Shown here: piece by piece, positions 25,513 through 34,052 of the stretch | Layout: every line of letters starts with the position of its first letter | Numbering within the stretch: position 1 is the stretch's first letter | Assembly (NCBI GenBank): GCA_029565415.1 | Contig: JAKQOH010000097.1 | Span: 1-64,000 of the forward strand | Length of the DNA: 64,000 nt | Origin: Candidatus Rifleibacteriota bacterium | GTDB lineage: Bacteria > Riflebacteria > Ozemobacteria > Ozemobacterales > Ozemobacteraceae | Direction: 5' to 3' | Notes under the pieces: generated by a model | The model's database searches: none | What the model was told of the DNA's origin: nothing | The model's input: the letters and a program-made list of their open reading frames with translations, nothing else | Made by a program: the position numbers and the translations under genes

Positions 25513-28014
25513 ATGCGTTTCTTCTCGAACCGACTCCTGATCGGGGGGCTCGCAACGGCCCTCCTTGCAACCTCTCTCGCGGGCTGCGGCGGTGGCAAGC
25601 GGCGCAATCCGGTTGCGGCACCGGCCGATCGGCCGGAAAAAACCGAAAACGAGGCACCGGCCAGTGAGGCCAATGCCCGTATCCGGGCCGCCCTCGACCG
25701 GGGCGACGCAAAGACGGCCGAGCGCCTGGCCCGCGCGCGCATCGCCGCTCACCCGGCGGACGGGGAAGCACATCGGCTTCTGGCCCGCGCCCTTTCCGAG
25801 CAGAAAAAGCCTTCCGGCGAGGTTCGCCAGGCCCTGGAAAAAGCCGAGGCGCTCCAGCCGGGCGATGCAGCAGGGCGGCGCGACCTGGCCGCGATGCTCG
25901 ACCGGCAGGCGCAGGAGGCGATTTCCGCCGACGACCCGGACAAGGCGATCCCGCTCTGGAAGCGATGTCTCGCCCTCAAATTCAAACCCCGCCAGACGGA
26001 AAAGCAGCTTGCCGAAGCCTATCGTCGGCAGGGTGAACAGCGGGCCGCGGCCGGCAAGCCCGCCGACGCCGAAAAATCCTTCCGGGAAGCGGTCTCGCTG
26101 CTCCCCGACAATCCCGTGCCGCGTCTCGATCTCGCGCGTCTTCTGATGGACGGCGACCGCCTGGTCGAAGCCCAGCGCGAACTGAAGGAGCTGACCGACG
26201 CGCATCCGAACTTCGAGGCGGGGCTCGTCGCCTACGCGCATCTCTTGCGCCGCATGGGCGACGTGCGCGGCGCCACGAAGCAGGTGGAACGCGTTCTCGA
26301 GTATGCCCCGGGAAATCCCGAGGCGCTGGCTCTCCAGAAAGATCTCGCGAACACGGTTCCGATCCGGCAGGCGGCCGAGCCGGCAGCCGCGGCGTTCGAT
26401 GAGCCCGATCCCGACACCCTCCGGGAGCTCACCCGCCTCGAGTCGGCAGGCGATCCCGCAGCCCAGCAGGCGTTTCTCGAAAGCTACCTGGCCGCGCATC
26501 CCGAGGCGTCGTGGGCAAAACTGCGTCAGGCCATGCTGTATGAGCGCCAGGGCAAGCCCGAGGATGCGATGGCACTACTCGAGACGTATCTGGCCGGCTC
26601 CCCGGAAGATTTCCGCGCCCGTTTCCTGCATGCGCGGTGTCTCCTGGCGACGGGCCGCACCGCCGATGCCCTTTCGGCGCTGAAGGCGCTCGAAGCCGAC
26701 AACCGTGCGAACCATCAGGTCCAGGACGAGATGGGGCAGGCCTATGCGAAGCTCGGCAGGTTCAACGAGGCCCGGACCGCCTGGAAGCGCATCATTGAGG
26801 CAAATCCGACCTTCGCCCCCTCCCTGTTCAATCTCGGCCAGCTCGCGATGGAGCAGGGTCTGGCCGACGAGGCGCGCGACTGGTTCGACCAGGCCCTGCG
26901 CCAGGAGCCCGCGAACCCGAAATTCCGATATTTTGCCGGCCTCAACCTCAAGCAGGCCGGCATGGAGCCCGAAGCCCGGGCCGTCTGGGAAAGCGGCAAA
27001 GCCTATCTGACGCCGTCCGACCCCTACGCGACCCGCATCGCCGCCGCGCTCGGCAAGCCTCTCCCGCCGGCAGCGGCTGCAGCGCCAGCCTTGTCCCCGC
27101 TCACGCGGCCCCCCGCCATCGAGCCGCCGGCCCCGGTGAGCCCGGTCGCCGCGGCCCAGCCGACCTCGGTTGGAGGGGTCGTCGTCCAGCCGGTGGCCCC
27201 CGCCGCCTCTGACATGGCGGATCCGGGGTACCAGGCGGCCCTCGAGGCGGCCCGGGCCGGGCAGTATGCCGATGCCGTGACGGGCTTCCAGGAGGTTCTG
27301 GAGCGGTATCCGGCCGGATTCAACGCCCGCATGAATCTCGGCAACGTGTATATGGCCACGAACCGCCCCGGAGAGGCGGCTGCCCAGTATCTGCACGCCG
27401 TCCGGCTGGAAAAGAACAATTCCAACGCCCTGCGGGCCCTTTCCCGCGCTTACGACGAGCTCGGTCTCCGCGGCCATGCGGCCGGTCTCGCAGCCCGCGC
27501 GGACGGGAAGGAGAATGCCGGAGGCGCCGCAACGACACGCAGCAATCCCCGCGCGTTCGAACCGGTGACGACCGCCCTTCTGTCGAACGGGCTTCCGGAG
27601 GAGGCTCTCGCGATCATCAATGCAGGGGTTGCCGAAAACCCCGACTCTCCCGACCTGGTCGTCCTGCAAGGGGACGTGCTGACCGCCCTCCGCCAGGATG
27701 CCCAGGCGGAAACGGTGTATCGGCGCGCCCTGACGCTCGATGCCCAGAATCCCGCGCCGATGATCCGGCTCGGCAACCTGTATGCCGGCCGTCAGCAGAC
27801 GGATGCGGCCATCGCCCAGTATCAGGCGGCTCTCAAGAGCCCCCTGATCGATCCCGACGGGATGTTCTCCATCGCCGACCAGTTCGTTCGTCTCGGCCGG
27901 CGCACGGAAGCCACCGAGGTTCTGAATCGTCTCAAGGGAATGAACCTGTCCGAGGCGCAGCTCGCCAAGCTGCATGAACGCACCGGCACCCCCGCCCCCG
28001 CTTCGGCCGAGTGA
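25513..28014 (+). CDS. TPR-repeat lipoprotein
   Basis: An 833-residue protein with a lipoprotein signal (MRFFSNRLLIGGLATALLATSLAGC, lipobox LAGC) and TPR repeats in two blocks (about 55-330 and 560-830), separated by an Ala/Pro-rich linker near residues 515-565. The mature lipoprotein would sit in the periplasm or at the outer membrane inner face. GGAGG supports this start over longer open frames inside prs. The partner is unknown; TPR lipoproteins in diderms often assist secretion, pilus or barrel-assembly machinery. Confidence 0.8.
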   Translation: MRFFSNRLLIGGLATALLATSLAGCGGGKRRNPVAAPADRPEKTENEAPASEANARIRAALDRGDAKTAERLARARIAAHPADGEAHRLLARALSEQKKPSGEVRQALEKAEALQPGDAAGRRDLAAMLDRQAQEAISADDPDKAIPLWKRCLALKFKPRQTEKQLAEAYRRQGEQRAAAGKPADAEKSFREAVSLLPDNPVPRLDLARLLMDGDRLVEAQRELKELTDAHPNFEAGLVAYAHLLRRMGDVRGATKQVERVLEYAPGNPEALALQKDLANTVPIRQAAEPAAAAFDEPDPDTLRELTRLESAGDPAAQQAFLESYLAAHPEASWAKLRQAMLYERQGKPEDAMALLETYLAGSPEDFRARFLHARCLLATGRTADALSALKALEADNRANHQVQDEMGQAYAKLGRFNEARTAWKRIIEANPTFAPSLFNLGQLAMEQGLADEARDWFDQALRQEPANPKFRYFAGLNLKQAGMEPEARAVWESGKAYLTPSDPYATRIAAALGKPLPPAAAAAPALSPLTRPPAIEPPAPVSPVAAAQPTSVGGVVVQPVAPAASDMADPGYQAALEAARAGQYADAVTGFQEVLERYPAGFNARMNLGNVYMATNRPGEAAAQYLHAVRLEKNNSNALRALSRAYDELGLRGHAAGLAARADGKENAGGAATTRSNPRAFEPVTTALLSNGLPEEALAIINAGVAENPDSPDLVVLQGDVLTALRQDAQAETVYRRALTLDAQNPAPMIRLGNLYAGRQQTDAAIAQYQAALKSPLIDPDGMFSIADQFVRLGRRTEATEVLNRLKGMNLSEAQLAKLHERTGTPAPASAE

Positions 28015-28046
28015 ATCCACGATCAACCGCCACGAAGGAGTGACGC

Positions 28047-28301
28047 ATGTTCGACCCCAACACCATCAAAGGGCTCGATGGAGCCATGACGGATCTGAAC
28101 AAGGCCATCGATGCCCTCCCCGACGGGCCGCTCAAGCGCCAGTTGTCCCAACGGCTGAACCGGATGCAGCATGTCCGCGACCATCTCGATGAGGAGACCG
28201 ATATCCACGAAACGCGCTCGCCGTTGAGGTATGTCGTGTTCGGCTTCGTCCTCGCCCTCGCCTTCATCCTGGTCTGGAAAATGCGACCATCCTGCAAGTG
28301 A
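28047..28301 (+). CDS. Small tail-anchored membrane protein
   Basis: An 84-residue protein with a soluble helical N-terminus (about 1-60, LNKAIDALPDGPLKRQLSQRLNRMQHVRDHLDEE) and one C-terminal membrane helix, YVVFGFVLALAFILVWK, followed by a short basic tail. GAAGGAG lies well placed for the ATG. It follows the TPR lipoprotein by 32 bases. No family is recognised; the coiled-coil plus anchor could pair with a neighbouring envelope protein. Confidence 0.7.
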   Translation: MFDPNTIKGLDGAMTDLNKAIDALPDGPLKRQLSQRLNRMQHVRDHLDEETDIHETRSPLRYVVFGFVLALAFILVWKMRPSCK

Positions 28302-28341
28302 AAAAGGATCGCTGATATATATGACATATTATACATTCACC

Positions 28342-28968
28342 ATGAAATATCACACGTTCGTCCTTCCCTGTTCGCTCCTTCTGTTCCTGCTGCTGATCAC
28401 CCCAGGGGCGTTCGCGGAGGGAGAATCCTCCAAGCCGGCATCGGGCACGCCGGTTCTCGAGAAGGTGTCTCCCGAGTTCGGGGCGCGGTGGTTCCGCAAG
28501 GATGGGTACAAGGATTTCTTCGAGCCGCGCGTGTCGTTCGTCAAGCGCAAGAGCGGCTACTCGGAGGTCATCGAGTATTCCTGGCGGCCGATGGTGCCGT
28601 TCGGCATGAGGAACGACGAGCGCATCGACCGCGTCCAGTTCTCGTTCAGCCGGTATTACTACAGCGGCCCGAAGATCTTTTACGGTGCCGGCGTCGGCGG
28701 GAACATCATCCTGTTCACCGATGGGCTGAAAGACCTGGCCAAGACCCGGTATAACCTCGATGTCAAGGATGGCGTCAACGGCCTCGGCCGCGTATTCGCC
28801 GGGTACAAGCTCCGCGATTTCTCGTTCGGAAAATACAAGTTTCCCCTGACGCTGCGCATCGATGCCGTCTTTTCGCCCGACTACAAGTTCGGCGGCGAGA
28901 TGGGCCGGGCCGGGGACAAGATCGAGCTGACCGAGATCACCGGCGGCTTCGCCTTCAGTGTCGAATGA
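28342..28968 (+). CDS. Secreted protein, possible eight-strand-type small barrel
   Basis: A 208-residue protein with a signal peptide (MKYHTFVLPCSLLLFLLLITPGAFA) and repeated short amphipathic strands: EVIEYSWRPMVPFG, RVQFSFSRYYYSG, KIFYGAGVGGNIILF, GRVFAGYKLRDFSFG, PLTLRIDAVFSPDYKFGG, KIELTEITGGFAFSV. This layout resembles small outer membrane or lipocalin-like barrels. An in-frame ATG at 28321 is an alternative start in an AT-rich stretch. Function unknown. Confidence 0.65.
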   Translation: MKYHTFVLPCSLLLFLLLITPGAFAEGESSKPASGTPVLEKVSPEFGARWFRKDGYKDFFEPRVSFVKRKSGYSEVIEYSWRPMVPFGMRNDERIDRVQFSFSRYYYSGPKIFYGAGVGGNIILFTDGLKDLAKTRYNLDVKDGVNGLGRVFAGYKLRDFSFGKYKFPLTLRIDAVFSPDYKFGGEMGRAGDKIELTEITGGFAFSVE

Positions 28969-28978
28969 GCGGCCGGTG

Positions 28979-29908
28979 ATGGCAGCGCGCGTCTTCGGTC
29001 CCGTTCCGTCACGCCGGCTCGGCAGATCCCTGGGCCTCGACCTCACCCCGGCGAAAACCTGCACGTACGACTGCCGGTACTGCCAGCTCTCGGCGACGGA
29101 CCACCCGGCCACCGGGCGGAGCATGTTCTTCCCCCCCGAAGAACTCCTTGCAGAGCTGCGCGCAACCCTTTCCCGGATCGAGACCCCCGACTGGATCACC
29201 TGTTCGGGAACGGGCGAGCCGACGTTGTATGCCGGTCTCGGCACGGTTCTGCGCGGCATCCGGGAACTGAGCCAGGTTCCCATCTGCGTCATCACCAACG
29301 GCTCCCTGCTCGGCCGCCCCGACGTGCGGGCCGACCTGTGTTTCGCGGACCGCGTTCTGCCGACCCTGTGCAGCGTCCGTGAAGACACCTGGCGGGCGAT
29401 CCACCGGCCGGCGGCGGGAATTAAATTTCCAGAACTATTGAACGGGTTGAAAGCCTTCGGCGCGATGTATCCGGGCATGCTCGAGCTCGAAGTGTTCATC
29501 TGCCCCGGACTCAACGACACCCCGGAAGAGGTCGCGGCCCTCGGAGCATGGCTGCGCGAGCTGCCGGGACTCGATGCCGTGTATCTGAACGCGGCCGTGC
29601 GAAGCCCGATCGACGCCTCGCTACCCCAGGCGGACGCCGCGCATCTCGATGGCATCCGCCATGCCCTGGGCCTTCAGGTCCCCGTCACGACCGCATTCGA
29701 TCACACCCCGCTCCCGCGCGCCGTGAACTCGAAACGGCCACCCACGGCTCGCGAGTTGCTCGAGCTGCTCAAGCGCCACCCCTGCACCATCGAGCAGCTC
29801 CACCGCGTTTTCGGCGGCGAACGGGAGTTCCTGCAGCGGCTCGCCGCCGACCTGCTCGAGACGAAGACCGTCGAACTGCGGCCGGACGGCACTCTGGCCC
29901 CGCTCTGA
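28979..29908 (+). CDS. Radical SAM protein (COG0731-like)
   Basis: A 309-residue radical SAM enzyme. The cluster motif CTYDCRYC has Cys 28, 32 and 35. FGPVPSRRLGRSLGLDLTP before it and ITCSGTGEPTLY after it match the COG0731 Fe-S oxidoreductase group, whose substrates are mostly unknown. The last 60 residues look like a winged-helix-type domain (PTARELLELLKRHPCTIEQLHRVFG). It starts 10 bases after the secreted protein gene. A GTG 21 bases upstream could also be used. Confidence 0.83.
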   Translation: MAARVFGPVPSRRLGRSLGLDLTPAKTCTYDCRYCQLSATDHPATGRSMFFPPEELLAELRATLSRIETPDWITCSGTGEPTLYAGLGTVLRGIRELSQVPICVITNGSLLGRPDVRADLCFADRVLPTLCSVREDTWRAIHRPAAGIKFPELLNGLKAFGAMYPGMLELEVFICPGLNDTPEEVAALGAWLRELPGLDAVYLNAAVRSPIDASLPQADAAHLDGIRHALGLQVPVTTAFDHTPLPRAVNSKRPPTARELLELLKRHPCTIEQLHRVFGGEREFLQRLAADLLETKTVELRPDGTLAPL

Positions 29909-29915
29909 AAACCTC

Positions 29916-30956
29916 TCAGGAAGCGGGAAGCCGGATCGTGTGCCGGGTTCCTTCTTCCGAGACACTGATCAGCTGCGACACCGGCCGCGCATCCGCCAGG
30001 GCGGCATGGAGGCGGTAATACCCCGGTTTCAGGCCGCGCATCCGCGCCACACCGTCCCCGCCCGTCACGGCACCGCCGGCCTGTTCGAGGGTGATATGGG
30101 CACCGGTGACGGGCTTCCCGTCGGCCGTCGTCACCCGCACCTCCAGCGGCGCCCGGAAAGGCCGCAGCGACAGCTTCAACTCGGAGCGGACGGCGGGATT
30201 CCAGCGCAGCGACAGGCTCCGATACCCGTCAACGGCGACGAATACGTCGCGCACGCCGGTGTTCTCCGACATCCCAACCGGGAATTCTCCCCGTTCGTCC
30301 GTCGAGAAGGGAAGACCGTCGATCGTTCCGACAGCCCCACGAATCGGTTTTCCGGTCACGGCATCGACGACGCGGCCGGGCATGACGGCCCGATCCGGCG
30401 TCCCGTTCTGCGCTCCGCTCGATACGGCCGAGCAACCGGCATCCGGCATCGGCAGGAAGCGCCAGAACCCTGGAGTGGCGTATTCATCCGGCGAAAGGGC
30501 CGCCACTCCGGCAGCCGCCGTCGCATCGACCCGGGCCAGCAACGATAACTCCTCGCCGCCCCAGCGCCAGGCTGCGGCAACCCCCGGTCGGTTCACACCG
30601 GCACACCCGGCAATCCCCGCTCCCCGGGAAACGCGCTTCCAGACGCGGGCCCAGACGGTCAGAACCTCACCCACCCGCATCGGTTCGGCAGGCCGGAACC
30701 TTCCATCGGGATACAACCCCATGGCCCCGGCAGCCAGGACCGAGGAAATTTGCGACTCGATTCCGACATCCGATCCCGTCGGCAGGGAAACGGCCGCGGC
30801 GCCCGCAGGCAGCGCGCGACCAAGGTGGAGAGCGACGTCCCGGCGCGTCAGAACATCGACCGGCGGCCCATCGACCGGGACGCACCAGCCGCCGGCAATG
30901 AGCGCGGTGATCCCGACGAGGCAGAAGCCGGCAAACCGGCGCAGGAGGGACGGCAT
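29916..30956 (-). CDS. Secreted protein with SLH-like region and carboxypeptidase-regulatory-like domain
   Basis: A 346-residue protein with an N-terminal hydrophobic export segment. Residues about 35-110 (LTRRDVALHLGRALP, YPDGRFRPAEPMRVGEVLTVWARV) resemble S-layer homology repeats. Residues 190-345 contain GRVVDAVTGKPIRGAVGTIDG and RVTTADGKPVTGAHITLEQAGG, the beta-sandwich pattern of carboxypeptidase-regulatory-like domains. It is the last gene of a three-gene unit and its ATG overlaps the upstream stop by one base. A surface or cell-wall-linked role is likely. Confidence 0.65.
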   Translation of the reverse strand: MPSLLRRFAGFCLVGITALIAGGWCVPVDGPPVDVLTRRDVALHLGRALPAGAAAVSLPTGSDVGIESQISSVLAAGAMGLYPDGRFRPAEPMRVGEVLTVWARVWKRVSRGAGIAGCAGVNRPGVAAAWRWGGEELSLLARVDATAAAGVAALSPDEYATPGFWRFLPMPDAGCSAVSSGAQNGTPDRAVMPGRVVDAVTGKPIRGAVGTIDGLPFSTDERGEFPVGMSENTGVRDVFVAVDGYRSLSLRWNPAVRSELKLSLRPFRAPLEVRVTTADGKPVTGAHITLEQAGGAVTGGDGVARMRGLKPGYYRLHAALADARPVSQLISVSEEGTRHTIRLPAS

Positions 30957-31873
30957 CAGTTGTCCCCCCTCAGGTGCTGCGCGGCGGCCCGGGGCGACAG
31001 GCCGTCGGGCAAAGCCGCCGCCATCATGCGCAGGCGTTCTGCGGGAACCCCTTTTTCGAGGTGCCTGGCCAGACCGTCACCGCTGAGCCGACGCAGCGCT
31101 TCGGCGACGGTCACTCCCTGAAGCGTGTCCGGAACCACCTCACCGGCGGCCGGAAGCTTCAGCAGCGGATTCTTCTTCGAACTCAGCCACCAGTCGGCTC
31201 CCTCATGCGTCAGCACCATGCCAATGCGCTTTGCCAGACGCTCCAGAGCGGCCATGGCAGACTCGCTCCGGCTGCGGAACGTGACGATCGCGGGAGGATC
31301 GTCGCGCATGCGAAGCGAAATGCCGGCGCGGCCGGCAAGCTCGGCAAGCAGCGGCAGGACAGGGGATCGTTTCACGTCGATGACGACGGCCCCCCCCCCG
31401 TGGCCGGGGAGCAGCAGGGACTCGGGAAGGGGCCCAGCATCCGCCCGGCGGCCGCTTCCCGCGCCACCTGCGTCGGCTCGGAGACGGATCGACAAGCCGC
31501 CGGCCGTGCGCGTGAGTTTCATCCCGGTTCCGGGAGCGACATACAGGTTCAACCGCTGCACGGGGGGATCGGCATGCACCTGGCCCTGCCACACCTGTCG
31601 GAGCGGGCCCCGGAAGGCCGTCACGGCAGGCATGGGAGAGCCCGATTCGGTTTCGGGCAGATCGAGCCGCCAGCAGGAGTCGGCGGCAATCCAGCGCATG
31701 ACGGGCTCGACGGGCGTGGCAAGCCGGATGTCGATGCGGCCTTCGGTGTCGGAGGTTTCGACCGTGACCGTCTCGACACGGGCTGGAGCAGCCGAGACAG
31801 CGGTCACCGGCGGCATTCCCAGGAACAGGGATGCCAGCAGGAGCGCGTGCAGCGGCCGGCCGTCGCTCATCAT
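30956..31873 (-). CDS. AMIN / secretin N-terminal-like periplasmic protein
   Basis: A 305-residue exported protein (signal near 8-30, VSAAP). Residues 32-135 have an AMIN-like beta pattern (VETVTVETSDTEGRIDIRL, WRLDLPETES, VQRLNLYVAP). Residues about 165-240 (VVIDVKRSPVLPLLAELAGRAGI...AMAALERLAKRIGMVL) match the secretin/TonB short N-terminal domain. Both occur in PilQ-type secretins, but the pore domain is absent. ATGATG at the start overlaps the upstream stop. It may be a periplasmic partner of a type IV pilus or secretion system encoded elsewhere. Confidence 0.6.
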   Translation of the reverse strand: MMSDGRPLHALLLASLFLGMPPVTAVSAAPARVETVTVETSDTEGRIDIRLATPVEPVMRWIAADSCWRLDLPETESGSPMPAVTAFRGPLRQVWQGQVHADPPVQRLNLYVAPGTGMKLTRTAGGLSIRLRADAGGAGSGRRADAGPLPESLLLPGHGGGAVVIDVKRSPVLPLLAELAGRAGISLRMRDDPPAIVTFRSRSESAMAALERLAKRIGMVLTHEGADWWLSSKKNPLLKLPAAGEVVPDTLQGVTVAEALRRLSGDGLARHLEKGVPAERLRMMAAALPDGLSPRAAAQHLRGDN

Positions 31874-33279
31874 CCCCCTCCTCCCTGGGTCAGGCCCGAG
31901 ACGAGGATGCCGGAGAGGGCCGCGAAGGCTTCCATCCGGCTCGGGGTGATGGGCGGAATCGCCCGGAAGGGGGTCTGCCCGATCTCGACACCGAGACCTG
32001 TTCCGAGCACCGAGAGAGAACGATCGAGTTCGGCGCCGGCAACGACGCCGGACCGGTCGAGCAGGAGTTCTGCCGGCGGCTCTTTCCCGGGCCGGCAGAC
32101 GCGCCAGACGGATGCCACCAGCGGCTGCCACTCCTCCCAACGCAGGGATTCGTAGGGCGCCGCCCGGTTTTCGTTCAGCATGACGGGAGGCAGGGGCCGG
32201 AGGGCAAGCAGTGCCCGCCAGGCCTCGTACAGCGGGTGGTCGAGGGGAACGTCGGCAAACGGTCCCGGTTCGGCGGCATCGGAAGCGAGATGGCGCTCCA
32301 GCAGCGGGCCGCGGAACGGGATGTTCGGGAACAGAATCAACGGGCGATCGCCGGTCTTGTTGATGACCGCCTCGAGGCCCTGGGCCCGTTCACACGTCAT
32401 CGGAGCCCGGCTGGACGGCACTTCGCCCCAGGCGGCCCGGGCGAGCACCTCAGTGTCGGAGAGGCTGACGCCCAGCTGGCGGGAGAGGAAACTCTGGAGA
32501 TCGGACCAGAACACGGGTTTCGCGGGTTCGATTCGTCCGCTGCCCCATGTTGCACTCGAGCCGGCCAGAAGCGGCCACAACCCGAACATGACCATCACGG
32601 CGAGCGTCGCGCCGATCGCAAGGCTGCGCCGGGCGGTCGGATCCTGCCGCAGACGGCCCACCAGCCATGCGCAGAACCCTGCAGGTCCCGCCACGGGGAC
32701 GGCCAGCTTTCCGGAAGCCGCCTTGATGATGATGCGGATTCTGGCAAGCCAGGCCACGCCTGAGCTCTCTTCGGCCATCGGAGTCAGCGCGGGAGCCGGA
32801 GCTGCGACCGGCGGTCGTTCCGGGCTGCGCTCATCGGCCATCGGGATCGGGGCCTCGGCTGCTGCAGGAGTGAGTTCTTTCCGCTCCGGAACCGGTGGCC
32901 GATCGACCATCACCGGCTCGGTGACCGTCGTGAAGGTTGCCACAGCCGGAACGACGCTGGCCTGTTCAGCCGGCCCCGTTCGCTCTTCGGGCGCCGAGAG
33001 CGTCGCGCCGTTCCGCAGGGTGTGCGATACGGCCTGGTGCTGCTTCTGCATCTGCTCGATCGCTTCGGGCGGAAGTGCCGTCGGAACACCGCATCCTCCG
33101 CAGAATCGGGAGATGGAGAGATTCTTCTTGCCGCAGTGGAGGCACTGCCAGGCCGTCGGCCCCCGGCCGCCCCCCGTGGGCGCAGCAGGTGCAGCCGTCG
33201 GTTTCGCAGGCGGCAGATAGGGTGACATCGGTTGTCGTTCGGCGAAAGGCATATGATCCCGGATCTTGTATCGGCGCAT
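31870..33279 (-). CDS. Zinc-ribbon membrane protein with large extracytoplasmic region
   Basis: About 469 residues. A zinc ribbon lies near the N-terminus (CLHCGKKN...FCGGCG), then a Pro/Ala-rich linker, one membrane helix (SLAIGATLAVMVMFGLWPLLA) and a C-terminal domain of about 190 residues with no recognised family. The start is uncertain: ATGs at 33279, 33252 and 33228 are in frame, and longer forms enter the palindromic repeats. It heads a minus-strand unit with the AMIN/STN-like and SLH-like genes, linked by overlaps, suggesting one envelope complex with a cytoplasmic sensing domain. Confidence 0.65.
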   Translation of the reverse strand: MRRYKIRDHMPFAERQPMSPYLPPAKPTAAPAAPTGGGRGPTAWQCLHCGKKNLSISRFCGGCGVPTALPPEAIEQMQKQHQAVSHTLRNGATLSAPEERTGPAEQASVVPAVATFTTVTEPVMVDRPPVPERKELTPAAAEAPIPMADERSPERPPVAAPAPALTPMAEESSGVAWLARIRIIIKAASGKLAVPVAGPAGFCAWLVGRLRQDPTARRSLAIGATLAVMVMFGLWPLLAGSSATWGSGRIEPAKPVFWSDLQSFLSRQLGVSLSDTEVLARAAWGEVPSSRAPMTCERAQGLEAVINKTGDRPLILFPNIPFRGPLLERHLASDAAEPGPFADVPLDHPLYEAWRALLALRPLPPVMLNENRAAPYESLRWEEWQPLVASVWRVCRPGKEPPAELLLDRSGVVAGAELDRSLSVLGTGLGVEIGQTPFRAIPPITPSRMEAFAALSGILVSGLTQGGGG

Positions 33280-33335
33280 TTCCCGAAAACGTCCACCCTT
33301 CCTCCCCTCCGTTTTCGCCAAACACCCGAGCCTGA

Positions 33336-33412
33336 TCCGGGCGGATCGCGATCCGCCCCTACAGTGCGGGTGCCGTCCCAGAGAGGCGTCGGGGCGCATC
33401 GCGATGCGCCCG
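33336..33412. repeat. Two adjacent palindromes with different centres
   Basis: GGGCGGATCGCGATCCGCCC at 33340-33359 and GGGCGCATCGCGATGCGCCC at 33393-33412. Both are perfect palindromes that share outer bases but differ by compensating changes (GGAT/ATCC against GCAT/ATGC). Confidence 0.85.
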
Positions 33413-33548
33413 GCGTGCCGCCCATGATTCCATCATCGATCGGATACAACGTTCGTGCCTGTCCCGAGAATCATTCTCTGCTTGGCTTCTCGCACCGGGT
33501 AAATGTGTTACCATAGGGGAAAAGACCGATCACGGGAGGAGAAGCCAG

Positions 33549-33980
33549 ATGCAGTCCGTTCAGTGTCCGCTGTGTCACAACCAGATGTTTTCCGAGACGT
33601 TCCGGCCGGGCGAGCGGTTTCCCTGCCCGCACTGCGAACACGAGCTGCTCGTGGAGCCGTACGAAGACACGCCGACAGTCCGCCTGCCCGAAGAGATCAG
33701 TCTCCACATGAACTGGGCCAAAGGCATCTGGAAGGACGGGCGGCTGTTCATGACCCAGCAGAAGCTGGCCGTGCTCGGCGAGATGGTCGTGAACGCGCTT
33801 CAGCTCGACCGCTGGTCGGGCGAGAGGCCGGAGCAGCTCGCCGAGCGGCTCAAACAGGCAAAAGAAGCCGAGGAGCTCCTGCTCAAAAACGGGTACCGGC
33901 CCGACATGATCGCGTTTGGCCGCACTCTGCTCGACATCTTCATCAATCTCCGGGGGTCCGAAAACGGCTCGAAACGCTGA
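33549..33980 (+). CDS. Small zinc-ribbon protein
   Basis: A 143-residue protein. CPLCHNQM and CPHCEHEL (Cys 6, 9, 26, 29 approximately) form a zinc ribbon. The rest is helical, with a coiled segment (LAERLKQAKEAEELLLKN) and no membrane helix or signal. GGGAGGAG precedes the ATG, and a weak TTCTCG-N16-TACCAT promoter can be drawn at 33487-33514. A strong terminator follows, so it is monocistronic. Function unknown; zinc ribbons recur in this window (13976, 31870, 50000). Confidence 0.75.
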   Translation: MQSVQCPLCHNQMFSETFRPGERFPCPHCEHELLVEPYEDTPTVRLPEEISLHMNWAKGIWKDGRLFMTQQKLAVLGEMVVNALQLDRWSGERPEQLAERLKQAKEAEELLLKNGYRPDMIAFGRTLLDIFINLRGSENGSKR

Positions 33981-33994
33981 CGTCGTTCGACACG

Positions 33995-34028
33995 CCGGCC
34001 CGGTCGATTCCGACCGGGCCGGTTTTAT
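33995..34028 (+). terminator. Rho-independent terminator of the zinc-ribbon gene
   Basis: A perfect 12-base-pair stem (CCGGCCCGGTCG at 33995-34006 with CGACCGGGCCGG at 34011-34022), loop ATTC, followed by TTTTATT. It ends the gene at 33549-33980 and faces the convergent HD-GYP gene. Confidence 0.85.
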
Positions 34029-34052
34029 TCTACCAATTATACATCAAAAATA

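Noticed and set aside
30974..32763. Plus-strand frames opposite the AMIN/STN-like and zinc-ribbon genes
   Set aside because: The minus-strand genes have a signal peptide, zinc ribbon and overlapping stop/start codons; the plus frames have none.
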